Positions 45,050 through 56,985 of a stretch of 64,000 bases of DNA are shown piece by piece (position 1 is the first letter of the stretch; each line of letters begins with the position of its first letter). The notes under the pieces are model-generated. The model saw only the letters and a program-made list of their open reading frames with translations, ran no database searches and was not told where the DNA came from. The translations under genes were made by a program, and so were the position numbers. This stretch comes from Belnapia moabensis DSM 16746 (GTDB lineage Bacteria; Pseudomonadota; Alphaproteobacteria; Acetobacterales; Acetobacteraceae): contig NZ_JQKB01000001.1 in assembly GCF_000745835.1 (NCBI RefSeq), forward strand, positions 1-64,000, given 5' to 3'.

Positions 45050-45750
45050 TATCCAACCCTTTCCGCTGGCACCACCATATAGTTCTCGTTGACGTCATAG
45101 CGCCGGAAGCTGCGCAAAACCCTGTAATGATGCGCTTCAGTCCAGGCAAGGAACTCCTCGATGTTGGAGTTCTCGATCTCGATGAACATTGATGGACGCC
45201 ATGTTGCAATCGTGGCCTGAAGGCCGGCCAGAACCCTCATCTCCATGCCTTCGACATCGACCTTGAGGAAGTCAACTGCCCGCCGGGCCAGGATGTCGTC
45301 ACCCCGAACCAGAACCAGGGCGCCATCGGTGATGCCGGTGTCGAGCCTGGTGCCGCCCAGGTTGTTGGTTGGCACCCAGGCATGGGCCCGGCTTGCCACA
45401 TCGGACAGCCCGAGCCCGAGATGGGTAAGGTCGGCTAGGTGCTGAAGGCCATTGAGCCTGAGATTGACCTGAAGCATCGCCATCGCAGGCGGATTTGGCT
45501 CTATGGCGATGATCTGTCTGGGGTGCAGGTACCGTCCAACATAGACCGAGTGGTTGCCAATGTTGGAGCCAACATCAACAAAGACGCCGCCCGGCTTGAA
45601 GAATTCCGCAATGATCTGGAGTTCTTCTACTTCATAGAATTGTCCTTCGGCATGATGCCGTTGGATAACGTCGTTAGAGTCCTGAACGAAAAAGGAAATA
45701 TCCTGTCCGGAGATGGTATTCCGCACAATGAAGCCGTCGAGGCGATCCAT
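45049..45750 (-). CDS. FkbM-family methyltransferase
   Basis: SAM-dependent methyltransferase of 233 residues. The SAM motif is VFVDVGSNIGNHSVYVGRY, followed by IAIEPNPPAMAMLQVNL, then VDFLKVDVEGMEMRVLAG, the hallmark of the FkbM fold, and MFIEIENSNIEEFL. Members O-methylate sugars or polyketides. It starts the two-gene unit with the possible glycosyltransferase. A GGGGAAGG ribosome site precedes the ATG. The start region is slightly richer in A/T than its neighbours. Confidence 0.93.
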   Translation of the reverse strand: MDRLDGFIVRNTISGQDISFFVQDSNDVIQRHHAEGQFYEVEELQIIAEFFKPGGVFVDVGSNIGNHSVYVGRYLHPRQIIAIEPNPPAMAMLQVNLRLNGLQHLADLTHLGLGLSDVASRAHAWVPTNNLGGTRLDTGITDGALVLVRGDDILARRAVDFLKVDVEGMEMRVLAGLQATIATWRPSMFIEIENSNIEEFLAWTEAHHYRVLRSFRRYDVNENYMVVPAERVG

Positions 45751-45979
45751 GCCCTTCCCCCTGAGACATGATCCGCTGCGGCCGCTCGAAAAGATGCGTC
45801 ACGCAGGCTCCACCGAAGCTACACCCCAGGTAGCTGTACCGGTTTTGCCCGAATGGGTTAACACAGTCTGGGAAGAAGAGCATGTCCATGTGCCCACCGC
45901 GCGCATCCCGCGAGATGGGCATGAAGGCGATCCGCGGCGGCGAGGGTGCTGGCGGCGTTCTGGCAGGTGCGGCCCTGCT

Positions 45980-47596
<1,617 letters not shown>

Positions 47597-47600
<4 letters not shown>

Positions 47601-49054
47601 AGCAGGGTCTCCTGCGCCGGCTTGGCGCGCGTTCGGCGCTTTGGCCCAGCCTTGACCCCATCGGCCGTCGCTTGCGCCTCGCCGTCGGCGAAGGTGAGGA
47701 CAAGTCGCGCGCCGGGCGGGACGTCGGTCGCGCTGGTGATGGGCGCGCCCTCGGCATCGCGTATCAGGGCGAAGCCACGGGAGAGAACGGATTGGAAGGA
47801 GCCGCCCTCCAACCGCGCCGCCAGCCCCTCCAGTCGCAGCCGTTTCTCCCGTAGCAGCGACTCGACGGGGCCGGCGCTGAACCGGGCGAGAGGCGGGGCG
47901 GTGCGGCTCCGGGCCTCAATCCGGCCCCATGCGGCGCGGCCGCGAGCTTGAAGCAGGGCGAGCATTGCCCGATGGCCAGCGATGCCTTCGCGTGGGTGCG
48001 GCAGGCGGGGGGCGAGGCGGCCAAGCTCGCCGCGCTTGCGCTGGACGAGGCCAGGAAGGGCGAGGGTGAGGCGCTCGCCACGGTCCTCCAGCCGCTGGCG
48101 CATGGCACCGAGAATGTTGGGCAGGTCGGGCAGGCCGCGCTCGGCCAGCATCAGGCGGCGGCGTGCCCGCTCGACCAGGGTACGGCCGAGCTGGAGCAGC
48201 CGGGCCTCGGTCTGCGCCAGGTCGGCCAGGAGGTCGGTGCGGGCAGGGATCGCCATCTCGGCCGCGGCAGTGGGCGTCGGGGCGCGGCGGTCGGAGGCGA
48301 AGTCGATCAGCGTGGTGTCGGTTTCGTGGCCGACTGCGCTGATGAGGGGGATCGGGCTCTCGGCTGCGGCGCGGACGACGATCTCCTCATTGAAGGCCAT
48401 CAGGTCCTCGAGGCTGCCGCCGCCGCGGGCGACGATGATAACATCCGGCCGCATCGCCCCCTCCAGCCGGCCGAAGCCGCGGATGGCGGCGGCGATCTGC
48501 TCGGCGGCGCCCCCGCCCTGGACGGCGACCGGCCAGAGCAGGATGCGGCGGGGGAAGCGCCGGGCGATGGTGGTGCGGATATCCTGGATGACGGCGCCGC
48601 GCTCGCTCGTCACCACGCCGATGGTGGCTGGCAGCATCGGCAGGCGGCGCTTGCGCTCGGCATCGAACAGGCCCTCCTCCAGCAGCCGCTTCCGCAACAT
48701 CTCGATGCGGGCGAGAAGGGCGCCTTCGCCCGCGAATTCCAGCCGGTCGATGACGAGCTGATATTTTGAGCGGTCGGCATAGGTGCCGATGCGGCCGGTG
48801 GCGATGACCTCGATGCCGTTCTCCGGCTTCACCGCAAGGCGGCCGACCGAGGTCTTCCAGATGACCGATTCCAGCTTCGCCTGCTCGTCCTTCAGCGAGA
48901 GGTAGACATGCCCGGAGGGGTAACGCTTGAGCTCGGTGATCTCGCCGCGCACGCGGACCCGGCCGAAGCTCTCTTCCAGGGTCCGCTTGATGGCCCCCGC
49001 GATCTCGGAGACGGCGAATTCGGGGATGTTGGCGCGCGGCGCGGATGTGTCCAT
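47597..49054 (-). CDS. xseA: Exodeoxyribonuclease VII large subunit
   Basis: Large subunit of the single-strand DNA exonuclease, 485 residues. The N-terminal OB-fold segment is VSEIAGAIKRTLEESFGRVR, VRGEITELKRYPSGHVYLSL. The catalytic part has GVVTSERGAVIQDI, VARGGGSLEDLMAFNEE and SAVGHETDTTLIDFASD, then a long coiled region and the C-terminal end. Small subunit XseB is not in this window. The gene diverges from purD by 45 bases. Confidence 0.96.
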
Positions 49055-49099
49055 CGCCTCAGCTTATGCTAGAGCCGCCGTGGTTTGGAGGGTGCGGCG

Positions 49100-50368
49100 A
49101 TGAAGGTGCTGGTGGTCGGCGGCGGCGGGCGGGAACATGCGCTGTGCTGGGCCATCGTCCACTCGCCGCTGCTGACGAAGCTGTGGTGCGCGCCGGGCAA
49201 TGCCGGGGTTGCGGCGGTGGCGGAGTGCGTGCCGCTCGCGGCTGAGGATGTCGCTGGCCTGCTCGCCTTCGCCAGGGCCGAGGCGGTCGACCTCGTGGTG
49301 GTCGGACCCGAGGCGCCGCTGACGCTCGGGCTGGCGGATGCCCTGGCGGCGGCGGGGATCAAGGTCTTCGGGCCGAGCCGGGCGGCCGCGGCACTGGAGG
49401 GGTCGAAGACCTTCACCAAGCAGGTGGCGGATGCCGCCCGAGTGCCGACCGCGGCCTGGACGCGATTCGAGGATGCGGCGGCGGCCAAGGCCTATGTACG
49501 GGAGCGCGGCGCGCCGATCGTCGTCAAGGCGGATGGGCTGGCGGCCGGCAAGGGCGTCGTTGTCGCGGCGACCGTCGGGGAGGCGGAGGCGGCCATCGCC
49601 GACATCATGGAGAGCCGCATCCATGGCGCGGCCGGGGCGAGCGTTGTCATCGAGGAATGCCTGATCGGAGAGGAGGTCTCCTTCTTCGCCCTCTGCGACG
49701 GGGAGCGGGCCGTTGCGCTCGGCGCGGCGCAGGACCACAAGCGCGTCGGCGACGGCGATACCGGGCCGAATACGGGCGGGATGGGCGCCTATTCGCCGCC
49801 GCCCGCCTTCACGCCGGCGCTGGAGGCGGAGGTGATGGAGCGCATCGTCCGCCCGAGCCTCGCCGAAATGGCGCGGCGGGGCACGCCCTTCCGCGGCGTG
49901 CTCTTCGCCGGGCTGATGCTGACGGCGGCGGGGCCGAAGCTGATCGAGTTCAACGTCCGCTTCGGCGACCCGGAATGCCAGGCGCTGATGGTGCGGCTGC
50001 GCTCCGACCTGCTGGCGGCGCTGCTGGCGGCGGCCGAGGGGCGGCTGGGCGAGGTGGCGCTGGCGTGGGATACGCGGCCGAGCCTCTGCGTGGTGATGGC
50101 GGCGGAGGGGTATCCGGGCGCCTACCGCAAGGGGACGCCGATCCACGGGCTCGACCGCGCGGCGGCTGTGCCGGGCGTGCAGGTCTTCCATGCCGGCACG
50201 GCGGCGGGGCCGGAAGGGACAGTGCTGGCGAATGGCGGCCGGGTGCTCGGCGTGACGGCGGTCGGCGAGACGGTGCGGGCCGCGCGGGACGCAGCCTACC
50301 GCGCAGTCGCCGCGATCGACTGGCCGGAAGGCTTCTGCCGCCGCGACATCGCTTACCGCACCCTTTAA
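49100..50368 (+). CDS. purD: Phosphoribosylamine-glycine ligase
   Basis: GAR synthetase of 422 residues, an ATP-grasp enzyme of purine synthesis. GGAGGG precedes the ATG at 49100; an in-frame TTG at 49085 is less likely. Motifs: [76 protein letters not shown] and [16 protein letters not shown] strong hairpin lies 40 bases downstream. Confidence 0.97.
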   Translation: MKVLVVGGGGREHALCWAIVHSPLLTKLWCAPGNAGVAAVAECVPLAAEDVAGLLAFARAEAVDLVVVGPEAPLTLGLADALAAAGIKVFGPSRAAAALEGSKTFTKQVADAARVPTAAWTRFEDAAAAKAYVRERGAPIVVKADGLAAGKGVVVAATVGEAEAAIADIMESRIHGAAGASVVIEECLIGEEVSFFALCDGERAVALGAAQDHKRVGDGDTGPNTGGMGAYSPPPAFTPALEAEVMERIVRPSLAEMARRGTPFRGVLFAGLMLTAAGPKLIEFNVRFGDPECQALMVRLRSDLLAALLAAAEGRLGEVALAWDTRPSLCVVMAAEGYPGAYRKGTPIHGLDRAAAVPGVQVFHAGTAAGPEGTVLANGGRVLGVTAVGETVRAARDAAYRAVAAIDWPEGFCRRDIAYRTL

Positions 50369-50408
50369 CTCTGTTTTCCAGAAGCCTCCCGGCCTTTGGT
50401 AGGGAGAG

Positions 50409-50432
50409 CGAGAGGGGCGAAGCCCCCTCTCG
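50409..50432. terminator. Hairpin between convergent purD and TRAP permease genes
   Basis: CGAGAGGGG and CCCCTCTCG form a perfect 9-bp stem with a 6-base loop, between the purD stop and the TRAP gene stop at 50435. It can serve both directions. Confidence 0.7.
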
Positions 50433-50434
50433 TA

Positions 50435-52453
50435 TCAGGCGGCCGCCGCCCGCGACGTGCCGCGCCATTGCAAGGCCAGCAGCACCGCGCCGAGCGCCAC
50501 GCCGATCCAATGCGGCGCCGGCACCGCATTGCCGAAGGCTGCCTCTACCAGCGCCGGGAAGATCATCAGTAGTCCGGCGATGGCGAGGCCTGCCCGCTCC
50601 CACCCCGCCATTGCCCGCCGCGCGAAGCCTTGGCAGGCCGCCGAGAGCGCGGCCAGCCCGGCTGCGGCCAGGAAGACCTGCAGCACCACATCGCCCCAGC
50701 CCATGCCTGGCTTGAAGGCGAGCAGCAGGCCGACGCCGTCCGGGTCGGTAACGAAGACGAAGGGCAGGACGAAGGCGGGCAGGGTGTATTTCCAGGCCTG
50801 CAGCGTCGTCCGGTAGGGCCCGGCGCCGGTGATCGCCGCCGCGGCGAAGGGTGAGAGGGCGGTCGGCGGTGAGACCTCCGACAGCACAGCGTAGTAGAAG
50901 ACGAACATATGGGCCGCATAGTCCGGCACGCCGAGCTTGATCAGCGCTGGCGCGGCAACCACGGCGCAGATGATGTAGCTGGCCGTCACCGGCACGGCGA
51001 GGCCAACGATCCAGACGATCAACGCGGTGTAGAGCGCCGTGATGACGAGGTTGCCGCCGGCGGCCTGGATGGCGATCTCGGAGAATTTCAGCCCGAGCCC
51101 GGTCAGGGTAATGACGCCGACGATGATGCCGGCGCAGGCGCAGGTCGCGGCGATGCCGACCGATTGCACGGCGCCGGAGGCCAGCGCCTCTGCCAGCTTG
51201 CGGGGCCAGAGCGCGCTCTCCCGCCGAAGGAAGGAGAGCAGCACGGCGACGCCCATGGCGTAGAGCACGGAGAGCGTCGGCGAGTAGCCGAGCACCATGA
51301 AGACGACGATCGCCAGCAGCGAAGAGAAGTGAAAGCCGTACTTCTTCGTCAGCGCCCAGGGGCTCTCGACCGAGATGACCTCCCGCTCGGTACCGGCCGC
51401 GGCGTGCTTCGCGCCGATGCGGCGCTGGTCGAGCTCCACCATGAAGAGGAGCGAGGCGTAGTAGAGCACGGTCGGCACGATGGCCATGCGAAGCACTTCG
51501 AGATAGCCGATCTTGAGGTACTCGGCGATCAGGAAGGCGGCGGCGCCGAGGACAGGCGGCGAGATGATGGCCCCCAGCCCGCCGGCCGCCAGCAGCCCGC
51601 CGGCATCATCGGGCCGGTAACCGACACGTCGCATCATCGGCCAGGCCACGGTGCCAAGCGTCACGGTGGTGGCGACGCCGGAGCCTGAGGGGCCGCCGAG
51701 TAGGAAGGATGAAAGCACCACCGTCCGTCCTGCCGAGGTCGCCTTGCCGCCGGTCGCGGAGAAGGAGAAGTCGACGAAGAACTTGCCGGCGCCGCTGAGC
51801 TGAAGGATGGCGCCATAGATGGTGAAGAGGATGATGAGGCTGGCCGAGACATCAACCGCCGTGCCGAAGATGCCGTCGAGGGTGATGGTGAGGTGCGGGA
51901 TCAGACGCTCCGTCCCGTAGCCCTGGTGCCGCCAGGGCGGCGGCAGTAGGTTGCCGAAGAAGGCGTAGAGCATGAAGAGCCCGGCGACGACCGGCATCAC
52001 CCAGCCGGTGGCCCGCCGCGTCACCTCCAGCACCAGCACCACCAGGATCCAGCCGATGACGAGGTCCATGGGTTCCGGGAAGACGTAGCGGTCCAACAGG
52101 TCGTCGCCGCCGGCGATGAGGTAGTAGGTGACGTAGACCCCGGCCGCGAGCAGCAGCCAGTCCCAGGGCATGAAGCGGTGGCGGAAGCGCCGCGCAACAG
52201 GAAAAAGCAGGAAGCCGAGCGCCATGGCGAAGCCGACATGGACGAAGCGAAGCGTCGTCGTCGGCACAATGTCCCAGGCGGCCCAGAGGTGGAAGAGCGC
52301 CATCGCCAGCGCCACCCCGGTGCCGACCCAGCCGAGCCAGCCGGAGAAGCGGTTCTGCGCGCCCTCTTCTTCCTCGATCAATGCCTCGACGCGGGCGGCG
52401 GTCTGGTCGTCGAGCGCGCCCGGCGGGATTTCGGGCGGAAGGGTAGTGCTCAT
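50435..52453 (-). CDS. TRAP transporter fused permease (TAXI type)
   Basis: Inner-membrane secondary transporter of 672 residues combining the small (DctQ-like) and large (DctM-like) subunits in one chain. The N-terminal third has about four hydrophobic segments, and the rest about twelve, with FLLGGPSGSGVATTVTLG and AGGLGAIISPPVLGAAAFLI typical of the fused TAXI-TRAP permeases. The start at 52453 (MSTTLPPEIPPGALD) is the most likely; the frame to 52528 adds non-coding-looking sequence. The extracytoplasmic TAXI binding protein that it needs is not next to it. Confidence 0.94.
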   Translation of the reverse strand: MSTTLPPEIPPGALDDQTAARVEALIEEEEGAQNRFSGWLGWVGTGVALAMALFHLWAAWDIVPTTTLRFVHVGFAMALGFLLFPVARRFRHRFMPWDWLLLAAGVYVTYYLIAGGDDLLDRYVFPEPMDLVIGWILVVLVLEVTRRATGWVMPVVAGLFMLYAFFGNLLPPPWRHQGYGTERLIPHLTITLDGIFGTAVDVSASLIILFTIYGAILQLSGAGKFFVDFSFSATGGKATSAGRTVVLSSFLLGGPSGSGVATTVTLGTVAWPMMRRVGYRPDDAGGLLAAGGLGAIISPPVLGAAAFLIAEYLKIGYLEVLRMAIVPTVLYYASLLFMVELDQRRIGAKHAAAGTEREVISVESPWALTKKYGFHFSSLLAIVVFMVLGYSPTLSVLYAMGVAVLLSFLRRESALWPRKLAEALASGAVQSVGIAATCACAGIIVGVITLTGLGLKFSEIAIQAAGGNLVITALYTALIVWIVGLAVPVTASYIICAVVAAPALIKLGVPDYAAHMFVFYYAVLSEVSPPTALSPFAAAAITGAGPYRTTLQAWKYTLPAFVLPFVFVTDPDGVGLLLAFKPGMGWGDVVLQVFLAAAGLAALSAACQGFARRAMAGWERAGLAIAGLLMIFPALVEAAFGNAVPAPHWIGVALGAVLLALQWRGTSRAAAA

Positions 52454-52622
52454 TCTCGGGCGGGCTCCTGCCGGCTCGGGGGATTCGGCTTCCCCCGTTG
52501 CGCCCTCATCTACCCGGCAGCACGGCATTCGCCCATCCCCTACGGATTTGTCACCGGAACAGGCTTGGCCGTTCTCTCCCCTCGCGCGTCAGATGCGGCA
52601 TCGCCTTCAAAGGGAACCCGCC

Positions 52623-53225
52623 ATGGCCCTGACCGATACCCAGCCCGGACCGATGACACTCACTGGCCGCTTCCCGCTGGTGCGAATGATGGCACGCGGC
52701 TGGTGGATGTTCCTGCTGCGCGGCGTCTTCGCCATCCTCTTCGGACTGCTCGCCTTCCTGGTGCCGGGGCTCGGTCTCGCGGTCATCCTTGGGTGCCTTG
52801 CGGCCTGGATGGCGCTGGACGGGGCCGGGACGCTCTATCAGGCGGTGAAGGGGCCACCGGAGCGGCATGGCGCCTGGTTCTGGATCGACGGCATCCTTTC
52901 CCTCATCGCCGCGGCAGCGCTGCTGCTGGCGCCGGTGGCCTCGGCGATCGGGCTGGTCTTCCTGGTGGCGGCCTGGTCGGTGGTTACTGGCGTGGTGCGG
53001 CTGGTGATGGCCTTCCGTCTCGGCAGCGTGCTGATGGGGCTGTTCGGAGCGATCTCGGTCTTCATCGGCGCTTGGATGATCGCGGCACCGGGCGCGGGGC
53101 TGCTGGCGCTGATCTGGCTCGTTGCCATCCAGGCGGTGGCGACCGGGGCGGTGCTGCTCGGCCTCGGCTGGCGGCTGCGGCGGATTGCGCATGACCCGCA
53201 TGGGCCGGATATGGGTCGGGGCTAG
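52623..53225 (+). CDS. HdeD-family (DUF308) membrane protein
   Basis: Integral membrane protein of 200 residues with six hydrophobic segments. AGGGA lies seven bases before the ATG at 52623. The first segment block is RGVFAILFGLLAFLVPGLG, followed by two similar repeats (AAWMALDGAGTLYQAV, then AAWSVVTGVVRLVMAF), as in HdeD acid-resistance proteins. The role outside enterobacteria is unknown. Its TAG stop overlaps that of the HNH gene by three bases, in convergent orientation. Confidence 0.9.
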   Translation: MALTDTQPGPMTLTGRFPLVRMMARGWWMFLLRGVFAILFGLLAFLVPGLGLAVILGCLAAWMALDGAGTLYQAVKGPPERHGAWFWIDGILSLIAAAALLLAPVASAIGLVFLVAAWSVVTGVVRLVMAFRLGSVLMGLFGAISVFIGAWMIAAPGAGLLALIWLVAIQAVATGAVLLGLGWRLRRIAHDPHGPDMGRG

Positions 53226-53779
53226 GCTTCCAGGCTCGCATCCCAGTAGAGGAAGTCCTGCCAGGTCCGGTGCAGCTTCTCGCGCGGGGCCTGGCGCTTG
53301 GCCGCCTCGTCGATCTGATGGGGCGTCGGCTCGATCGGCGTGCAAAGCAGCTTCAGCCCGCTCTCCCGCAACGAGCGGCTGCCCTTGAACAGGTTGTCCC
53401 GCTGGCAGCAGGTGACGACGTTGGTCCAGGAAGAGACGCCGCCTTTGCTGCGAGGCACCACATGGTCGAAGGTCAGCTCCTTCGCCGGCAGCGTCTCGCC
53501 GCAGTACTGACAGCTGAAGCGGTCACGCAGGAAGACGTGGTAGCGGGTGAAGGCGACCTTCCGCCGCTTGTGGAAGCGCTTCAGCGCCACGACCGAGGGA
53601 ATGGCGAAAGATTGGCTCGCCGAATGTGCCTCGAACTCGTAGTCGACGATGCGGTTCACCCGGTCCTGCAGCACGGCGACCAGCGCATCCTGCCAGGACC
53701 AGACGGAGAGGGGGCCCCAGCTGAGCGGCTGCATATCCGCGTTCAGCACCAGGGTCTGGAGATTCGACACATGGGTCAT
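53222..53779 (-). CDS. HNH endonuclease
   Basis: HNH-family nuclease of 185 residues. A zinc-binding CQYCGETLPAKELTFDHVVP segment leads into VVPRSKGGVSSWTNVVTCC, with the first His of the HNH motif in DHV and later N and CxxR-type cysteines (CCQRDN). Proteins of this type are common in the Rhodospirillales core genome and are annotated only as HNH endonucleases; a housekeeping or damage role has not been assigned. It is not linked to a mobile element here. Confidence 0.93.
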   Translation of the reverse strand: MTHVSNLQTLVLNADMQPLSWGPLSVWSWQDALVAVLQDRVNRIVDYEFEAHSASQSFAIPSVVALKRFHKRRKVAFTRYHVFLRDRFSCQYCGETLPAKELTFDHVVPRSKGGVSSWTNVVTCCQRDNLFKGSRSLRESGLKLLCTPIEPTPHQIDEAAKRQAPREKLHRTWQDFLYWDASLEA

Positions 53780-53992
53780 CCGGGCCGTCCCGCCTTGCGG
53801 AAAGGGGCCTGAGGGATCACCCCGGTGAGATAGCCATCGCCGTCAGGCAAGCGCCGCTCCCTGTTCGGTGCGGTGCCAACAAGCCATGGGGCCTGCCACG
53901 GCGGAGAGGCCCCATATTCTGTGGCGCCGCCGATCTACAGGCGCATTCTTGCCAGTCCGGTTGCCGCGGTGCAACAGGCTGGCGGTTTTCTT

Positions 53993-54652
53993 TCATCCCG
54001 TTGTCATGCCGAAGGCCCGGGCGAGCGCCCGGGCGCCGGCCTCGATCCCGGTCGGGTCGATGGCATGGGGCAGGGCAGGGCGGTAGATCGCCTCGACTGG
54101 GACGCCCGCCTCACGCAGCGCCGCCTCCGCCGCACGGCTGGCGGCGACGGGGACGATATCGTCCGCCTCACCATGGACCAGCAGCACCGGGGGCCTGCCG
54201 GTGAGCTCGGCTGCCAGCGACTCGGGTGCCAGCAGCGCGCCGGAATAGGCGAGGATGGCGGCCGGGGTCGGGCAGCGGCGGAGGCCGAGCTGGAGCGCCA
54301 TCATCGCTCCCTGGCTGAAGCCGGCGAGGGCCAGCGCCTCGGGTGGCAGGCCGAAGCGGGCGAGTTCGGCCTCTATCAGCGGGCCGAGGATGGCGGCGGC
54401 GCTCCGGACGCCGGTGGTCATTACGGCCGGGCTTCGATCTTGCACGCTGAACCATTGTCTGCCGTATGGGGCCATGTCGCAGGGTTGGGGAGCGTCCGGC
54501 GCGATGAAGGCGGCTTTGGGCAACGCCTCTGCCCAGTCGGGCGCCAGCTGGATCAGGTCCTGCCCATCGGCACCGAGGCCATGCAGCACCACCACCAGCT
54601 GCCGTGCCTGGCCCGGCTTGGCGCCGAATCGGGGTCCGTCGAGGCCTGCCAT
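53993..54652 (-). CDS. Alpha/beta-hydrolase, phospholipase/carboxylesterase family
   Basis: Serine hydrolase of 219 residues resembling YpfH and carboxylesterases. The nucleophile is the Ser of AGFSQGAMMALQ, the acid the Asp of HGEADDIVPVA, and the base His lies in LPHAIDP. The oxyanion segment is VVVLHGLGADGQDL. It has no signal peptide. GGGAG lies nine bases before the ATG. It diverges from gluQ with 44 bases between. Confidence 0.92.
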   Translation of the reverse strand: MAGLDGPRFGAKPGQARQLVVVLHGLGADGQDLIQLAPDWAEALPKAAFIAPDAPQPCDMAPYGRQWFSVQDRSPAVMTTGVRSAAAILGPLIEAELARFGLPPEALALAGFSQGAMMALQLGLRRCPTPAAILAYSGALLAPESLAAELTGRPPVLLVHGEADDIVPVAASRAAEAALREAGVPVEAIYRPALPHAIDPTGIEAGARALARAFGMTTG

Positions 54653-54696
54653 CGCCGCTTGCTCCCTTGCCGCCCGACCCGCTACCCCGGCGGGCT

Positions 54697-55545
54697 ATGC
54701 CTGTCATCACCCGCTTCGCACCGAGCCCGACCGGGCTGCTGCATCTCGGCCATGCCCACGCCGCCCTCACGGCCTGGAGCGCAGCGCGCTGGGCTGGCGG
54801 GCGGTTCCTGCTGCGGATCGAGGATATCGATGGCACGCGCTGCCGACCAGAATTCACGGCCGCCATCCTCGAGGACCTAGCTTGGCTCGGTCTCGATTGG
54901 GCAGGAGAGGTGCGGGTGCAGTCGCGCCATATGGCCGAGTACCGGGCGGCGCTCGACCAGCTCGCGGCACGAGGGCTGCTCTATCCCTGCTTCTGTACCC
55001 GGGCCGATATCGCCCGGGAGGTCGCGGCCGCCGGCGCGGCGCCGCACGGGCCGGATGGGCCGCTCTACCCCGGCACCTGCCGCCGCCTGGCCCGGGCATC
55101 TCGGGAGGCCCGGATGGCATCCGGCGAGCCCTATGCCCTCCGCCTCGACATGGCGGCGGCGATGGCGCTTGCGCCGGCAAATCTCTCCTTCGAGGAGGCT
55201 GGTGAGGGACGGATCGGCTGCGACCCGGTGCAATTTGGCGATGCAGTGCTGGCGCGGAAGGAGGTGCCGGCCAGCTACCACCTCTGCGTGACCCATGATG
55301 ACGCATTCCAGGGCGTGACCCTCGTCACCCGTGCCGAGGACCTGAAGCCGGCAACCCACCTGCATCGTCTGCTGCAGGTGCTGCTGGGATGGCCTGAGCC
55401 GCGTTATGCCCATCACCGGCTGCTGACCGATGCCACGGGGCGGCGCCTCGCCAAGCGGGACGGGGCGCCGAGCCTCCGCGCCCTGCGGGAGGCAGGCCGG
55501 AGCCCCGCCGAGGCGCGTGCCCTGGCCGGATTCGCCGACACATGA
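54697..55545 (+). CDS. gluQRS: Glutamyl-Q tRNA(Asp) synthetase
   Basis: Attaches glutamate to queuosine at the wobble position of tRNA-Asp. It has 282 residues, the size of a GluRS catalytic domain without the anticodon-binding part. HIGH-like signature is [20 protein letters not shown], and the KMSKS-like motif is [13 protein letters not shown] zinc-site-like CFCTR and a second cysteine cluster (CRRLA) fit the GluQRS group. The ATG at 54697 is five residues before the conserved RFAPSPTG. coaA starts 5 bases after its stop. Confidence 0.95.
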   Translation: MPVITRFAPSPTGLLHLGHAHAALTAWSAARWAGGRFLLRIEDIDGTRCRPEFTAAILEDLAWLGLDWAGEVRVQSRHMAEYRAALDQLAARGLLYPCFCTRADIAREVAAAGAAPHGPDGPLYPGTCRRLARASREARMASGEPYALRLDMAAAMALAPANLSFEEAGEGRIGCDPVQFGDAVLARKEVPASYHLCVTHDDAFQGVTLVTRAEDLKPATHLHRLLQVLLGWPEPRYAHHRLLTDATGRRLAKRDGAPSLRALREAGRSPAEARALAGFADT

Positions 55546-55549
55546 CACG

Positions 55550-56512
55550 ATGATGGCCATGGATGCCGCGCCGCCGCCCGAAGACCCGCCCCTTGCCGAA
55601 CCCGCCTACCGGGTCTTCGATCGGGCTGCCTGGGCGGCGCTCCGCGCCAGCACGCCGCTCTCCCTGACACGGGCCGACATTGCCGCGCTCAAGGGCCTCA
55701 ACGAGACGGTCTCACTCGCCGACGTGCAGGAGATCTACCTGCCGCTCTCGCGCCTGCTGAATCTCCAGGTCCGGGCGGCGCGGCGGCTGGCCATGGCGCA
55801 GGATGCCTTCCTCGGCCACCAGGCGGCACCGCCGCCCTATGTCATCGGCATCGCCGGCAGCGTGGCGGTGGGGAAGAGCACGTTGGCCCGCGTGCTGCGC
55901 GCCATCCTGGCGCGCTGGCCCGATCATCCGCGCGTCGAACTGGTGACGACCGACGGCTTCCTTCACCCGACCAAGGTGCTGGAGGAGCGGGGGCTGATGC
56001 GGCGCAAGGGCTTCCCTGAGAGCTACGACCTGAAGCGCATGCTCGCCTTCCTCAACGCTTTGAAGGCAGGCGAGCCGGAGGTGGCGGCGCCGGTTTATTC
56101 GCACCTGAAATACGATATCATCCCAGGCGAGATGCAGGTGCTGCGCCGGCCCGACATCGTCATCTTCGAGGGGCTGAACGTGCTGCAGCACGCGGCCGGT
56201 GCGCCGGTCGTCGCTTCGGACTATTTCGACTTCTCGGTCTACCTGGACGCCGCCATCGGCGAGATCGAGGCCTGGTACATCGAGCGCTTCCTGCTACTGC
56301 AGAAAATCGCCTTTCCCAACCCCGACAGCTATTTCCATCACTACCGCGACCTGCCGCTCGATGAGGCGAAGGAGGTAGCGCGGGGCATCTGGCGCAGCAT
56401 CAACCTGCCGAACCTGCAGCAGAACATACAGCCGACGCGGCACCGCGCACGTCTCGTGCTGCGCAAGGGGCGCGACCACTCGATCGAGCAGGTCTGGCTA
56501 CGGCGCATGTAG
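55550..56512 (+). CDS. coaA: Pantothenate kinase, type I
   Basis: First step of coenzyme A synthesis, phosphorylating pantothenate. It has 320 residues with the P-loop [37 protein letters not shown], and [19 protein letters not shown] with the catalytic Asp, plus NVLQ. Feedback by CoA acts on this enzyme in E. coli. Three in-frame ATGs (55550, 55553, 55559) crowd the start; none has a clear ribosome site, so the gene may be translated through from gluQ, whose stop is five bases upstream. Confidence 0.95.
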   Translation: MMAMDAAPPPEDPPLAEPAYRVFDRAAWAALRASTPLSLTRADIAALKGLNETVSLADVQEIYLPLSRLLNLQVRAARRLAMAQDAFLGHQAAPPPYVIGIAGSVAVGKSTLARVLRAILARWPDHPRVELVTTDGFLHPTKVLEERGLMRRKGFPESYDLKRMLAFLNALKAGEPEVAAPVYSHLKYDIIPGEMQVLRRPDIVIFEGLNVLQHAAGAPVVASDYFDFSVYLDAAIGEIEAWYIERFLLLQKIAFPNPDSYFHHYRDLPLDEAKEVARGIWRSINLPNLQQNIQPTRHRARLVLRKGRDHSIEQVWLRRM

Positions 56513-56985
56513 CCGCTCGCCCCGCCGCTTCAGCCAGTGCGCGACACCCATCAGCAGGGCGGTCAGCACGACGGTGAGGGTGGAGACGGCGGCGATGGTC
56601 GGGTCGATGGCGTAGCGCAGGTCGTCCCACATCCGCCGCGGCAAGGTGACGGCGCCAGAGCCGGAGAGGAAGAGCGGGACGATCAGCTCATCGAAGGAGG
56701 TGATGAAGGCGAAGAGCGCGCCGACCAGCACCCCGGGGCGGATCAGCGGCAGGGTCACTTGGCGCAAGGTGCCGAGCGGCGTCGCGCCGAGGCTCGCCGC
56801 GGCCTGCGCCAGCCGTGGGTCGAGCCCGGCGAGGCTGGCGCTGACGCTGGTGACGACGAAGGGCACGGCCAGGCAGCTATGCGCGAGCACCAGACCGAGG
56901 GGCGAGCCGACCCGCCCATAGCGTGAATAGGCATAGTAGACGCCGATGGCGACGACGATGCCCGGCACGATCAGACTACGGAAGG
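56498..56985 (-). pseudogene. C-terminal remnant of a PotC-like ABC permease
   Basis: The sequence SLIVPGIVVAIGVYYAYSRY, SPLGLVLAHSCLAVPFVVTS, VSASLAGLDPRLAQAAASLG and FITSFDELIVPLFLSG is the second half of a spermidine/putrescine-type permease, with the EAA-loop-like AAASLGATPLGTL. The first half of the protein is missing: near 56976-56990 the DNA changes to the flavin monooxygenase fragment. It cannot make a full permease. It ends overlapping the end of coaA by 15 bases. Confidence 0.85.
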
